DNA of 64,000 nucleotides, taken from Kitasatospora sp. GP82. GTDB taxonomy: Bacteria > Actinomycetota > Actinomycetes > Streptomycetales > Streptomycetaceae. The notes under the pieces are model-generated. The model had not been told where the DNA came from. It worked only from the letters and a program-made list of their open reading frames with translations, and did not search any database. A program made the position numbers and the translations under genes. Shown here piece after piece: positions 8,732 through 18,424 of the stretch (positions are counted from its first letter, which is position 1; each line of letters starts with the position of its first letter). The stretch lies in assembly GCF_029892105.1 (NCBI RefSeq), contig NZ_JARZAJ010000021.1, forward strand, positions 1-64,000. Direction: 5' to 3'.

Positions 8732-11700
8732 TCAGACGACGGCGAGCAGCGTGTCGGCCAGCTGCTCGCGCATCCGCAGTTCGGTGAGCCGACTGTCCGG
8801 GCGGGCGGTGAGCTCCGACCAGCGGCCCCGTTCCACCACCCGTCCGTGGTCGAGGACGAGCACCTCGTCCACCGAGCTGTCGTCCAGGCCGGCCAGCCGG
8901 TGGGTGATCAGCACGGTTGTGCGGCCCTCGGTGGCGGCGAGCAGGTCGGCCGTGAGGGCGTCGGCGGTGGGCAGGTCGAGGTGCTCGGCGGGTTCGTCCA
9001 GGATCAGGACGGGGAAGTCCGCGAGCAGCGCGCGGGCCAGCGCGAGGCGTTGGCGCTGGCCGCCGGAGAGGCGGGCGCCGTGCTCGCCCACCATGGTGTC
9101 CAGGCCCTTGGGGAGGCTGTCCACCCAGTCCAGCAGCCGGGCTGCGGCGAGGGCCGTGCGCAGCTGCTCCTCGGTGGCTTCGGGGCGGGCGAGGCGGAGG
9201 TTCTCGCGCAGCGAGCTGTCGAAGACGTGGGCGTCCTGGGCGCAGAGACCGATGGTGCGGCGGACGTCGTCGGAGTCGAGCGCACGGGTGTCCACAGGCT
9301 GTGGACAGCCGCCGAGGGTGACCGTGCCAGCGCGCTGGTCCAGGAAGCGGAGCAGTACCTGGGCGAGGGTGGTCTTGCCGGAGCCGGAGGGGCCGACCAC
9401 CGCTACCCGGCGGCCCGGGGTGAGGTCGAGGTCGAGATCGCGCAGCGCGTCCTCGCTCTGACCCGGCCAGCGGGCCGCCAGGCCGCGTACGGCGATCGGG
9501 AACGGGTGCGACGGCGGGGCGGCCGGTTCGGCGGGCTCGGTGACCGGCGGTTCGGCCTCCAGCACCTCGGCGAGCCGGGCCTGCGCGGCGCGGCTCCGCT
9601 CGCGGAACTGCACGGCGGTGGGCATCCCGGCGACGGCCTCGAAGGCGGCCAGCGGGGTCAGCACCACCACGGCCAGGCAGACAGCCCCGAGTGCCCCGCC
9701 GCCGACCCCCCGCACGCCGACGGCCGCACTCGCCGCCACGGTCAGCCCGGTGATCAGGGCGATCAGTCCGGCGGAGAGAGCGGCGGTGGCGGCGGAGCGG
9801 GCGGCGATCACGGTGAGGCGGCCGTCGGCGACCCGTGCGGCTGCGAGGCGGCCCGGGAGGGCACCGGCGACGGTCAGCTCGGCGGTACCGGTGAGAGTGT
9901 CCACCACGGAGGCCGCCAACTGTCCGCGTGCGGGGGCCTGTTGGCGCTCGTTGCGCCCCGAGAGGCGGACGGCGAGGGCGGGTACGGCAGCCCCGGCGAG
10001 CAGCAGGCCGAGCGCGAGGACCGCCCCGGCGAGCGGCAGGAAGGCGGCCATCGCGGCGGCGGAGGCGAGCGAGACCAGCACAGCGATCGCGGCGGGCAGC
10101 CGCCAGCGCAGGTGGTGGTCCTGGACGGCGTCCACGTCGGAGACCAGCCGGGAGAGCAGGTCACCTCGGCGGTAGGCGGGCAGCGCGGCCGGGGCGAGTC
10201 GCTCAAGTCGGCGGTACACGGCGGTCCTTACGCCGCCGAGGGCGCGCAGCACGGCGTCGTGCGAGACCAGTCGCTCGGCGTAGCGGAAGACGCTGCGGCC
10301 GATGCCGAAGGCCCGGACGGAGGTGACGGCCATCATCAGGTAGAGCACCGGGGGCATCTCGGACGCGTAGGAGATCAGCCAGCCCGAGGTGGCCATCAGC
10401 GCGACGGCGCAGCCGAGCGCGAGCGAGCCCAGCAGGATCGCGAGGGCCAGCCGGGGCTTGGCCTGCGGGGGCACCTGCGGGGGGCGGTCGGGCGTTCCCG
10501 AGGGGCGCGGTGCGAGCCGGCCACCGGGATCGGGTGACGCGATGGTGCCTTCCGATTCGCGCACGCAGTCGATCGGCAGAGCCCCGCGCCCCTCGGGGAC
10601 GCCCGACTGCGCGTGAGGGGACGGTGCGAGCCGGCCGGCGGGCAGGTGGCGGCGGTGGTCGGCGGTGGCGAGGAGGGCCGGGCGGTGGGCGACCAGGAGG
10701 ACGGTGCGTCCGGCGAGGCTGCGGACGGCTTCGACGATGGCGGCCTCGGCGGCGCCGTCGAGGTTGGCGGTGGGCTCGTCGAGGAGGACGAGGGGACGGT
10801 CGGTGAGCAGGGCCCGGGCGAGCGCGATGCGCTGGCGCTGACCGGCGGAGAGGCCGGCGCCGCCCTCGCCGAGCACGGTGTCGAGCGCGGCGAAGTCGGT
10901 GGCGTGGGCGGCGGCGAGGGCGGCGGTGACCTGGTCGTCGGTGGCGTCGGGACGGGCCAGGCGGACGTTCTCGGCGATCGTCCCGGCGAACAGGTGGGGG
11001 TGCTGCGGCACCCAGGCGATCTGGCTGCGCCAGCTCTCCGGGTCGAGGTCGGCGAGGTCGTGCCCGTCGATCAGGACCCGGCCCGAGTCCGGCTCGGTGA
11101 AGCCGAGCAGGACGGAGAGCAGGGTGCTCTTGCCCGCACCGCTGGGGCCGGTGAGGGCGGTTGTCCGACCCGGCCGGAGGGTGAGCGAGAAGTCCGCGAG
11201 GGCGGGGGCCGTACGCCCCGGGTGGGTGACGGTCACCCCGGTCACCGAGATGACCGCACCGGCCAGCGCGGGCGCCGGGGTGGTCCCGGTGGCGGGCAGC
11301 GGGGTCTCCAGTACTTCGAAGATCTGGTCGGCGGCGGTGAGCCCCTCGACGCTGGAGTGGTAGAGCGCGCCCACCTGCCGGATCGGGAAGTACACCTCGG
11401 GGGCCAGCACCAGGATCAGCAGTCCGGTCCCGAGGCCGAGGCTGCCGTCGACCAGCCGGAACCCGATCGAGACGGCGACCAGGGCGACCGACAGGGTCGA
11501 CAGCAGCTCCAGCGCGAAGGAGGAGACGAAGGCGATCCGCAGGGTCCGCAGGGTGGCCTGGCGGTACTCGTCGGTGATCTTCGCAATGGTGCGGGCCTGG
11601 GCCTTGGCCCGGTTGAAGACCTTGAGCGTGGGCAGCCCCGCGACCACGTCCAGGAAGTGGTGCGAGAGCCGTGACAGCGAGGACCACTGCCGGTCCATCC

Positions 11701-12247
11701 GGGACTGGGTGGCCATGCCGATCAGGACCATGAAGAGCGGGATCAGCGGCAGCGTCCCGGCGATGATCGCGGCGGAGGTCCAGTCGGCGCCGAGGATCCT
11801 GGCCAGCACCACCACGGGGACGACCACCGCGAGGGCCAACTGCGGCAGATAGCGGGCGAAGTAGTCGTCCAGGGCGTCGATGCCCCGGGTGGCGAGCGCG
11901 GTGAGCTCGCCGGTACGGCGCCCGGAGAGGTAGCCGGGGCCGAGCGCGGTGGCGTGGTCGAGCAGTCGCCGCCGCAGGGTGGACTTCACCCTGGCGACCG
12001 AGCGGTGTGCGGTCAGCTCGGTCAGCCAGGCGACCGCCGCCCGGCCGAGCGCGGTGGCGACCAGCCAGAGCAGCGGAGTCGTGAGGTCGTACGAGTGCTG
12101 CTGGAAGGCCCGGACGACGATCTCGGCGATCAGGCTCGCCTGGGCCACCACCAGCACCGCGCCGACCCCGCCGAGGATCACCGATCCGGCGAGGAAGGCA
12201 CGGGTGGTGCGGGCGTACCTGAGGAGCCGGGGGTCAACAGGCTTCAT
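8732..12247 (-). CDS. cydDC: CydDC fused thiol-reductant ABC exporter
   Basis: 1171 residues: an N-terminal CydD half (six-helix membrane domain, then Walker A TGPSGAGKST near 370 and LSAGQRQRIALARAL) fused to a CydC half (six-helix domain, Walker A VGPSGSGKTT near 955, LSGGQRQRLALARAL). The pair exports cysteine/glutathione or supplies haem for cytochrome bd assembly; actinomycetes commonly carry the fused form. It is third in the operon after cydA and cydB, 33 bases downstream. The linker between the halves (about residues 545-590) is encoded by a dispersed repeat element; see the separate entry. Confidence 0.95.
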   Translation of the reverse strand: MKPVDPRLLRYARTTRAFLAGSVILGGVGAVLVVAQASLIAEIVVRAFQQHSYDLTTPLLWLVATALGRAAVAWLTELTAHRSVARVKSTLRRRLLDHATALGPGYLSGRRTGELTALATRGIDALDDYFARYLPQLALAVVVPVVVLARILGADWTSAAIIAGTLPLIPLFMVLIGMATQSRMDRQWSSLSRLSHHFLDVVAGLPTLKVFNRAKAQARTIAKITDEYRQATLRTLRIAFVSSFALELLSTLSVALVAVSIGFRLVDGSLGLGTGLLILVLAPEVYFPIRQVGALYHSSVEGLTAADQIFEVLETPLPATGTTPAPALAGAVISVTGVTVTHPGRTAPALADFSLTLRPGRTTALTGPSGAGKSTLLSVLLGFTEPDSGRVLIDGHDLADLDPESWRSQIAWVPQHPHLFAGTIAENVRLARPDATDDQVTAALAAAHATDFAALDTVLGEGGAGLSAGQRQRIALARALLTDRPLVLLDEPTANLDGAAEAAIVEAVRSLAGRTVLLVAHRPALLATADHRRHLPAGRLAPSPHAQSGVPEGRGALPIDCVRESEGTIASPDPGGRLAPRPSGTPDRPPQVPPQAKPRLALAILLGSLALGCAVALMATSGWLISYASEMPPVLYLMMAVTSVRAFGIGRSVFRYAERLVSHDAVLRALGGVRTAVYRRLERLAPAALPAYRRGDLLSRLVSDVDAVQDHHLRWRLPAAIAVLVSLASAAAMAAFLPLAGAVLALGLLLAGAAVPALAVRLSGRNERQQAPARGQLAASVVDTLTGTAELTVAGALPGRLAAARVADGRLTVIAARSAATAALSAGLIALITGLTVAASAAVGVRGVGGGALGAVCLAVVVLTPLAAFEAVAGMPTAVQFRERSRAAQARLAEVLEAEPPVTEPAEPAAPPSHPFPIAVRGLAARWPGQSEDALRDLDLDLTPGRRVAVVGPSGSGKTTLAQVLLRFLDQRAGTVTLGGCPQPVDTRALDSDDVRRTIGLCAQDAHVFDSSLRENLRLARPEATEEQLRTALAAARLLDWVDSLPKGLDTMVGEHGARLSGGQRQRLALARALLADFPVLILDEPAEHLDLPTADALTADLLAATEGRTTVLITHRLAGLDDSSVDEVLVLDHGRVVERGRWSELTARPDSRLTELRMREQLADTLLAVV
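10488..10606. repeat. Dispersed repeat element read through inside cydDC
   Basis: 27-bp inverted arms (10488-10514 and 10580-10606, two mismatches) enclose 65 bases. The stretch 10544-10592 is the near-copy (about 44 of 51 positions, one gap) of the left arm of the intergenic element at 25285-25474. On the minus strand both can be read as a C-V-R-(E/D)-S-E-G peptide. The copy lies at the junction of the two transporter halves and keeps the frame. A 15-bp direct repeat, CGGTGCGAGCCGGCC, flanks it (10508-10522 and 10622-10636). Confidence 0.75.
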
Positions 12248-12280
12248 GCTTCCGGCTCCCTGGGCAGATGCGCGGGCGGG

Positions 12281-13294
<1,014 letters not shown>

Positions 13295-13321
13295 GCTCGG
13301 TGCCCCTCGGTAAGCGGAGTC

Positions 13322-14863
13322 TCAGTAGGCGAAGGCGAGGGGCTTGTCGGCGTCCTCGTCCGAGAACGGCCCACGGAGGGTCGGGTCCTCGGCGGGCGGC
13401 TGCTCGGAGGTGACAGGCCCGGCGGCGGCGTACTTGGCGAGCAGCCTGACCTCGATCACCGCGAGGACCGCGTAGAGCAGCGTGAACGTGGTCAGCGCGC
13501 CGATCTGGGTGGTGACGCCGACGTTGGGGGAGACCGCGTCGGCGGTGGTCATCAGGCCGAAGACGGCCCAGGGCTGGCGGCCCATCTCGGTGAAGATCCA
13601 GCCGAAGCTGTTGGCGATCAGCGGGAAGCCCATCGTCCAGATGCCGATCCGCCAGCTCCACTTGGTGAGGACGGGCCCCAGCTCTCGGTTCCCGGTCAGC
13701 ATCAGGCGCGGCGGCTCGTCCTCGCCGGTGCGGAACTCGGGGGCGAGGAGGAACTTTCTTCTGGTCGTCCAGAGCCCGATCAGGCCGGCCACGAAGGAGC
13801 TCATCCCGAAGCCGATCATCAGACGGAAGCCCCAGTACGTCACGAAGACGTTCGGGATGTAGTCGGTGGGCCTGCCACCGTACTTGGCCGCCTCGGCGGC
13901 GGCGGTGTCGTTGATGCCGGGGACGGGCGAGCTGAAGTCGCTCTTGGCCAGGAAGGACAGCGCCGCGGGGACCTCCAGCTCGACCGAGTTGTGGCCCTTG
14001 GTGACGTCACCGACCGCGAAGATCGAGAACGGGGCGGGGGACTGGGTGTCCCAGAGCGCTTCGGCGGCGGCCATCTTCATCGGCTGCTGCTCGAACATCA
14101 CCTTGGCCAGGGTGTCGCCGCTGATCGCCGTGCCCAGACCCGCCACCACGGCCATGACCAGGCCGACCCGCAGCGAGGTCCGCATCGTGGCGACCTTCTT
14201 GCGGTCGGGCTCCTCGGCCCGCTTGGCCTTCCACAGGTGGATCGAGGCGATGCCGACCATGAAGGCGGCGCCGGTCAGGAAGGCGGCGGTGAGGGTGTGG
14301 AAGACCACGACCAGGGTGGTGTCCTGGAACAGCACCTTGGTGATGTCGGTCAGCTGCGCCTTGCCGGTGGCCTTGTCGATCGAATAGCCCACCGGGTGCT
14401 GCATCCAGGAGTTGGCCGCCAGGATGAAGTACGCGGAGAGCATGGTGCCGATGGCCACCATCCAGATGCAGGCGCAGTGGATCTTCTTCGGCAGCTTGTC
14501 CCAGCCGAAGATCCACAGCCCGATGAAGGTGGACTCGAAGAAGAAGGCGATCAGCGCCTCCATCGCGAGCGGGGCACCGAAGACGTCACCGACGAAGCGT
14601 GAGTAGTCCGACCAGTTCATGCCGAACTGGAACTCCTGGACGATCCCGGTCACCACGCCCATGGCGATGTTGATCAGGAAGAGCTTGCCCCAGAACTTGG
14701 TGGCGTGGAAGTACTTCTCCTTGCCGGTGCGGACCCAGGCGGTCTCCAGCCCGGCCACGGTGGCGGCGAGGCTGATCGTCAGCGGGACGAACAGGAAGTG
14801 GTAGACGGTGGTGACACCGAACTGCCATCGCGCGATGGTCTCGTGAGCGACTGCTAGTTCCAC
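13322..14863 (-). CDS. cydA: Cytochrome bd oxidase subunit I
   Basis: 513 residues, nine or so membrane helices. His22 in ARWQFGVTTVYHF corresponds to the haem b595 ligand (His19 of E. coli), and GRQPWAVFG is the typical conserved motif near the quinone site. The Q loop is of the short actinomycete form. The start ATG at 14863 fits the family start. First gene of cydA-cydB-cydDC; the Rex-type operator lies about 100 bases upstream, so induction under oxygen limitation (high NADH) is expected. Confidence 0.97.
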   Translation of the reverse strand: MELAVAHETIARWQFGVTTVYHFLFVPLTISLAATVAGLETAWVRTGKEKYFHATKFWGKLFLINIAMGVVTGIVQEFQFGMNWSDYSRFVGDVFGAPLAMEALIAFFFESTFIGLWIFGWDKLPKKIHCACIWMVAIGTMLSAYFILAANSWMQHPVGYSIDKATGKAQLTDITKVLFQDTTLVVVFHTLTAAFLTGAAFMVGIASIHLWKAKRAEEPDRKKVATMRTSLRVGLVMAVVAGLGTAISGDTLAKVMFEQQPMKMAAAEALWDTQSPAPFSIFAVGDVTKGHNSVELEVPAALSFLAKSDFSSPVPGINDTAAAEAAKYGGRPTDYIPNVFVTYWGFRLMIGFGMSSFVAGLIGLWTTRRKFLLAPEFRTGEDEPPRLMLTGNRELGPVLTKWSWRIGIWTMGFPLIANSFGWIFTEMGRQPWAVFGLMTTADAVSPNVGVTTQIGALTTFTLLYAVLAVIEVRLLAKYAAAGPVTSEQPPAEDPTLRGPFSDEDADKPLAFAY

Positions 14864-15190
14864 GGCGTCCTCTCTCTGGTCGTCGTCCCGGGACTATTTC
14901 CCGCACATCAGACATTCGGCGCCTCTGGTACGAGAGCACCGTGAATCTGCACAAGCTTGTCCGCTTGTGAACGTGAACACGTTCACAAAGGCAGTATCCA
15001 ACATGCTTACGGTGGCCCGGAAGGCGGGGTGTGGTTGACGGTCAACCGGATGATCTGACGAACCCGGGACCCGCAACAAGCGGCAGACGGCAACGGCCCA
15101 CAGCGCATATGCGCCGGTCAGGAGCTTGACAGGCGGTGTGTGGACTCAGTACTGGGGCAGAGCGCGAGGCGGGGCCGGCGCTGCGGCGGC
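14864..15190. other. Intergenic region, cydA promoter side
   Basis: 327 bases between the cydA start and the 3' end of the sensor kinase gene. It contains the Rex-type site (14965-14988) and the ACAAGCTTGT palindrome, and nothing else that I can support. The cydA leader would be of the order of 80-100 bases. No ORF in this stretch has coding character. Confidence 0.6.
14965..14988. promoter_or_regulatory. Rex-type redox operator upstream of cydA
   Basis: The arms TTGTGAACGTG (14965-14975) and CACGTTCACAA (14978-14988) make a palindrome with two central bases. Inside it, GTGAACACGTTCACAA (14973-14988) matches the Rex consensus half for half, giving 15 of 18 positions against TTGTGAACGCGTTCACAA. 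Rex represses the S. coelicolor cydABCD operon and is released by high NADH/NAD. A separate perfect palindrome, ACAAGCTTGT, sits at 14951-14960. Confidence 0.85.
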
Positions 15191-16708
15191 TCAGTCCCGC
15201 TGGTGGGGGATCTCCACCCGGAACGCCGCGCCCTGCCCCGGGGCGCTGTCGAGGGTGAGGGTGCCGCCGTGGGCGTGGACCAGGGCGGTGGCGATGGCGA
15301 GGCCGAGGCCGGCACCGCCGCCCTCGTGGCGGCTGCGGGAGGCGTCCACCCGGTAGAAGCGCTCGAAGACCTGGGCGGCCTGGGCCTCGGTCAGCCCCGG
15401 CCCGGAGTCGACGACCTCCAGCAGGCAGTGTCCTTCGCTGGTGCCGACGCCGATCCGCACCGCGGTACCGGACGGGGTGTGCTTGACGGCGTTGCCGACC
15501 AGGTTGGTCACCACCTGGCGCAACCGGGCCTCGTCGCCGAGGACGGGAGCGGGCTGCGGGCCACCGGTACCGTCGGGCCCGGTGAGGGTGACCGGGCGGC
15601 CGGGGTCGAGCGCGGTGAGGTCGTGCAGGGCGTCGGCGGCCAGCGTGCGCAGGTCCATCGGGGCCAGGTCGAGCGGTCGCTCCTCGTCCAGCCGGGCGAG
15701 CATGAGCAGGTCCTCGACCATCCCGCTCATCCGCACCGCCTCGCTCTCGATCCGGTCCATCGCCCGGTCCACGTCGGGCAGCGCGCCCATCCGGTAGAGC
15801 TCCGCGAAGCCCCGGATGCCCGCGAGCGGGGTACGCAGCTCGTGCGAGGCGTCGGCGACGAAGCGGCGCATCCGGGACTCGGACTCGGCTCGGGCGGCGA
15901 AGGCGGCCTCGATCTGGGTGAGCATCCCGTTGAGGGTGGCGGAGAGCCGCCCGACCTCGGTGCCTGGCGGGAGTTCGGGCATCCGGTGCGAGAGCCGTCC
16001 GGACGCGATCAGTTCGGCGTCCTGCTCGATCCTGGCGAGCGGGCGCAGCCCGGCCCGTACGGCGACCGTGCCCAGCGCGGCGATCAGCACCAGGACGGCA
16101 CCGCCGATGGCCAGGAAGGAGGCGCGCAGCTTGGCCACCATGGCGTCGACGTCGTCCAGTGAGACGGCGGCCAGCAGGTACGAGGGCGCGGTGAACTGGC
16201 TGCCGGACGTGTGGGCGAGCGGGAGGACGACCACCCGCCAACGGCCCTGGCCGATCTGGTCGGGCAGGTCGAAACCGGCGTGGTCGCCTGCATGGGCGAT
16301 GAGTTGACTGCCGGTCAGCTCGTCGAGGTCGGGCGCCGGGTCGGACTCGGAGATCGGCTGACGCATCGTCTGCTGGACGGTGCCGTCGGCCGCCAGGTAC
16401 TGCACCACGTACTGGCTGGGCAGGAACTGGCCGACCCGCCGCAGGCTCGGCGCCGGGTTGTTCGTGCGGCTGCCGCCGGGGTAGCGGTGCGAGAGCGGTT
16501 CGGCGAAGCGGATCAGCTGCTGGTCGGCCCGGTGGACCAGCTGGACGCGGACGGCCCCCAGGACGACGGCGTCGCTCACCACGAGTCCGGTGGTCACCAG
16601 CAGCACGGCCAGCACCAGCAGCCGTGCCCGCAGCGACAGTCTGGAGATGCGAGCCAGCCGGGTGAGGCGGGGAAGGCTGGTGAGGTGGGGAAGGCGGAGT
16701 CGGCGCAC
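15191..16708 (-). CDS. Membrane sensor histidine kinase (OmpR-family partner)
   Basis: 505 residues. Two membrane helices (about 25-48 and 190-215) flank an extracytoplasmic sensor domain of about 140 residues; a HAMP linker follows, then HisKA with FVADASHELRTPLAG (His about 278) and HATPase with the N box (VTNLVGNAVKHTP) and GGAGLGLAIATALV. Lies 11 bases downstream of its response regulator, so one transcript. The signal is unknown; similar pairs in mycobacteria and streptomycetes (TrcRS/TcrA type) sit beside efflux genes, as here. Confidence 0.92.
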   Translation of the reverse strand: MRRLRLPHLTSLPRLTRLARISRLSLRARLLVLAVLLVTTGLVVSDAVVLGAVRVQLVHRADQQLIRFAEPLSHRYPGGSRTNNPAPSLRRVGQFLPSQYVVQYLAADGTVQQTMRQPISESDPAPDLDELTGSQLIAHAGDHAGFDLPDQIGQGRWRVVVLPLAHTSGSQFTAPSYLLAAVSLDDVDAMVAKLRASFLAIGGAVLVLIAALGTVAVRAGLRPLARIEQDAELIASGRLSHRMPELPPGTEVGRLSATLNGMLTQIEAAFAARAESESRMRRFVADASHELRTPLAGIRGFAELYRMGALPDVDRAMDRIESEAVRMSGMVEDLLMLARLDEERPLDLAPMDLRTLAADALHDLTALDPGRPVTLTGPDGTGGPQPAPVLGDEARLRQVVTNLVGNAVKHTPSGTAVRIGVGTSEGHCLLEVVDSGPGLTEAQAAQVFERFYRVDASRSRHEGGGAGLGLAIATALVHAHGGTLTLDSAPGQGAAFRVEIPHQRD

Positions 16709-16719
16709 GGCAGTTCGGC

Positions 16720-17505
16720 TCAGTGCTGCGGGGGTCGCCGCAGGGCGTAACCGATGCCCCGCACGGTGTGGATCAGCTTGGGGCCGTGGGCGGGCCCGGA
16801 GTCGAGCTTGCGGCGCAGGTAGGAGATGTACGACTCGACGATGGAGAGGTCGCCGCCGAAGTCGTACGCCCAGACGTGGTCGAGGATCTGGGCCTTGGAG
16901 ACGACCCGGCCGACATTGGCCATCAGGTAGTGCAGCAACTTGAACTCGGTCGGCGAGAGCGAGACCGTGCGGCCGCCGCGGCTGACCTCGTGGGCCAGCG
17001 GGTCGAGGGTGAGGTCGCCGACCACCAGCCGGCCGTCCTCGGTGGGGCCGCCGGCCCGGCGCAGGATGGCGCGGATCCGGGCGATCAGTTCCTCCAGGCT
17101 GAACGGCTTGGTGACGTAGTCGTCAGCCCCGGCGGCCAGGCCGTGCACCTTGTCGCCGGTACCGTCCTTGGCGGTGAGGAAGAGCACCGGCACATGCTCG
17201 CCGGACTGCGGCCACCGGGACTGCTCGCGCAGCCGCTCGACCACGGTGAAGCCGTCCAGGTCGGGCAGCATCACATCGAGCACCACCAGGTCGGGCCGCT
17301 CTGCTGCGACGGCCTCCAGCGCCTCCTCACCCGTGGCGGCGGAGGCCACCCGGAAGCCGGAGAAGCGCAGCGAGGCGGACAGCAGCTCACGGATGTTCGG
17401 CTCGTCGTCCACCACCAGCAGGAAGGGCTCGCCGCCCGGGGCAGCCGGGCGTGCCGGACCGCCTGCTGTGGCGGGCCCGGTTGCGGTCGAAACTGTCCCT
17501 TGCAC
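16720..17505 (-). CDS. OmpR/PhoB-family response regulator
   Basis: 261 residues, GTG start with GGAGGCGG upstream. After a 25-residue Gly/Pro/Ala leader comes the receiver domain: VVDDEPNIRELL acidic pocket, phospho-Asp in LVVLDVMLPDLDG (about 79), Lys in VTKPFSLEEL (about 128). The winged-helix domain ends with SYISYLRRKLD and the VRGIGYALR hairpin. Cotranscribed with the histidine kinase. The efflux operon 190 bases upstream, transcribed in the same direction, is the obvious candidate target, which is inference from position. Confidence 0.93.
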   Translation of the reverse strand: MQGTVSTATGPATAGGPARPAAPGGEPFLLVVDDEPNIRELLSASLRFSGFRVASAATGEEALEAVAAERPDLVVLDVMLPDLDGFTVVERLREQSRWPQSGEHVPVLFLTAKDGTGDKVHGLAAGADDYVTKPFSLEELIARIRAILRRAGGPTEDGRLVVGDLTLDPLAHEVSRGGRTVSLSPTEFKLLHYLMANVGRVVSKAQILDHVWAYDFGGDLSIVESYISYLRRKLDSGPAHGPKLIHTVRGIGYALRRPPQH

Positions 17506-17639
17506 GGCTGTTCCGCCTCCCGATCGGACGATGCATCCTCGTTGGACGATAGCCCGGGGAGGCTATGCGTGGTTGATGAGGACCTGATTAACCCGATTCA
17601 ACCTCCTTGGGGCACGAACGCTCCTATCCGGGCAGGGGT

Positions 17640-17671
17640 CAGGCCCGGCCGAGGGGGTTCGGCCGGGCCTG
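17640..17671. terminator. Terminator of the efflux operon
   Basis: CAGGCCCGGCCGA (17640-17652) and TCGGCCGGGCCTG (17659-17671) form a perfect 13-bp stem with a 6-base loop, 25 bases beyond the stop codon of the last efflux-operon gene. This separates that operon from the response regulator gene. Confidence 0.8.
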
Positions 17672-17695
17672 CGGTTCGTCCACGGTAGCGGGGTG

Positions 17696-18331
17696 TCAGC
17701 CGTTGGACGAGCTTCGAGTACCGGGGAAGCCGCCACCGCCGCCTCCGCCGAATCCACCGGCGCCCTCGGTGAGCTGGGTCGCCGCATAGCCGCCGGAGGA
17801 GTCCGGGGTACCGACCACGGTCACGCTCTGGCCGGGCTGGAGGTCGGAGACCTTGCCCTCCTTGCTGAGCTGGACCTTGGTGGTGTCGGCAGTGGTGACC
17901 TTGACGGTGTTGCCGCCTGCGTCGGTGAGGTAGACGGTGCTGCCGTCCACGGCCTTGACCGTGCCCCGGGTGAAGCCCGCACCGCCCTGGCCGCCGGCTC
18001 CCTGGCCGCTGCCGCCACGGTGGGAGCCGCCCTGGCCGCCGCCGTAACCGCCCTGGCCGCCACCGGATCCGCCGCGCTGGCCGGCCGCGCGCTGGGTGGT
18101 GCCGTTGCTGCTGCCGTTGCCCTGCTCGTACCAGACGCCTCCGGCGAAGGCCAGGGTGGCGATCGCGCCCCCGGCCAGGGCCAGGGTGAGCCAGGGGAGC
18201 TTGCGGCGAGGAGGTGCGGCGAGCTCGGCGGTGACGTCGCGGGCGTCCGGCGGGGTGGCCAGCAGCCGGGCCTGCTCGGCGGGGCCGGCCGGCTCCGCCG
18301 GCTGCTGCGGTGACTCGTGCTCGGAGGTCAT
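17696..18331 (-). CDS. Membrane-anchored, glycine-rich DUF5666-like protein
   Basis: 211 residues. A cytoplasmic Pro-rich N-terminus, one helix at about 47-67 (LPWLTLALAGGAIATLAFAGG), a long Gly/Ser/Gln-rich stretch (about 75-125), then a small beta domain: RGTVKAVDGSTVYLTDAGG followed by GQSVTVVG. This resembles the OB-like DUF5666 repeat. The C-terminus is again glycine-rich. It is the last gene of the efflux operon and is presumably an extracytoplasmic accessory; similar proteins often accompany MacAB-type systems in streptomycetes. Confidence 0.75.
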   Translation of the reverse strand: MTSEHESPQQPAEPAGPAEQARLLATPPDARDVTAELAAPPRRKLPWLTLALAGGAIATLAFAGGVWYEQGNGSSNGTTQRAAGQRGGSGGGQGGYGGGQGGSHRGGSGQGAGGQGGAGFTRGTVKAVDGSTVYLTDAGGNTVKVTTADTTKVQLSKEGKVSDLQPGQSVTVVGTPDSSGGYAATQLTEGAGGFGGGGGGGFPGTRSSSNG

Positions 18332-18424
18332 GGCGTGGCCGTTCCTACTCAGGTCGAAGGGGTCTGCTCGGGGCGGAGGGGTGGACGGTCTGCTCGGGTC
18401 GGGGGGAGCTGCTCGGGTGGGCGG

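Noticed and set aside
7817..10537. 906-codon open frame on the plus strand, opposite the kinase and cydDC
   Set aside because: It is the mirror of two strongly conserved genes on the other strand; the translation is Gly/Glu/Asp/Arg-rich with no recognisable motif. Long antisense frames are expected at this GC content.
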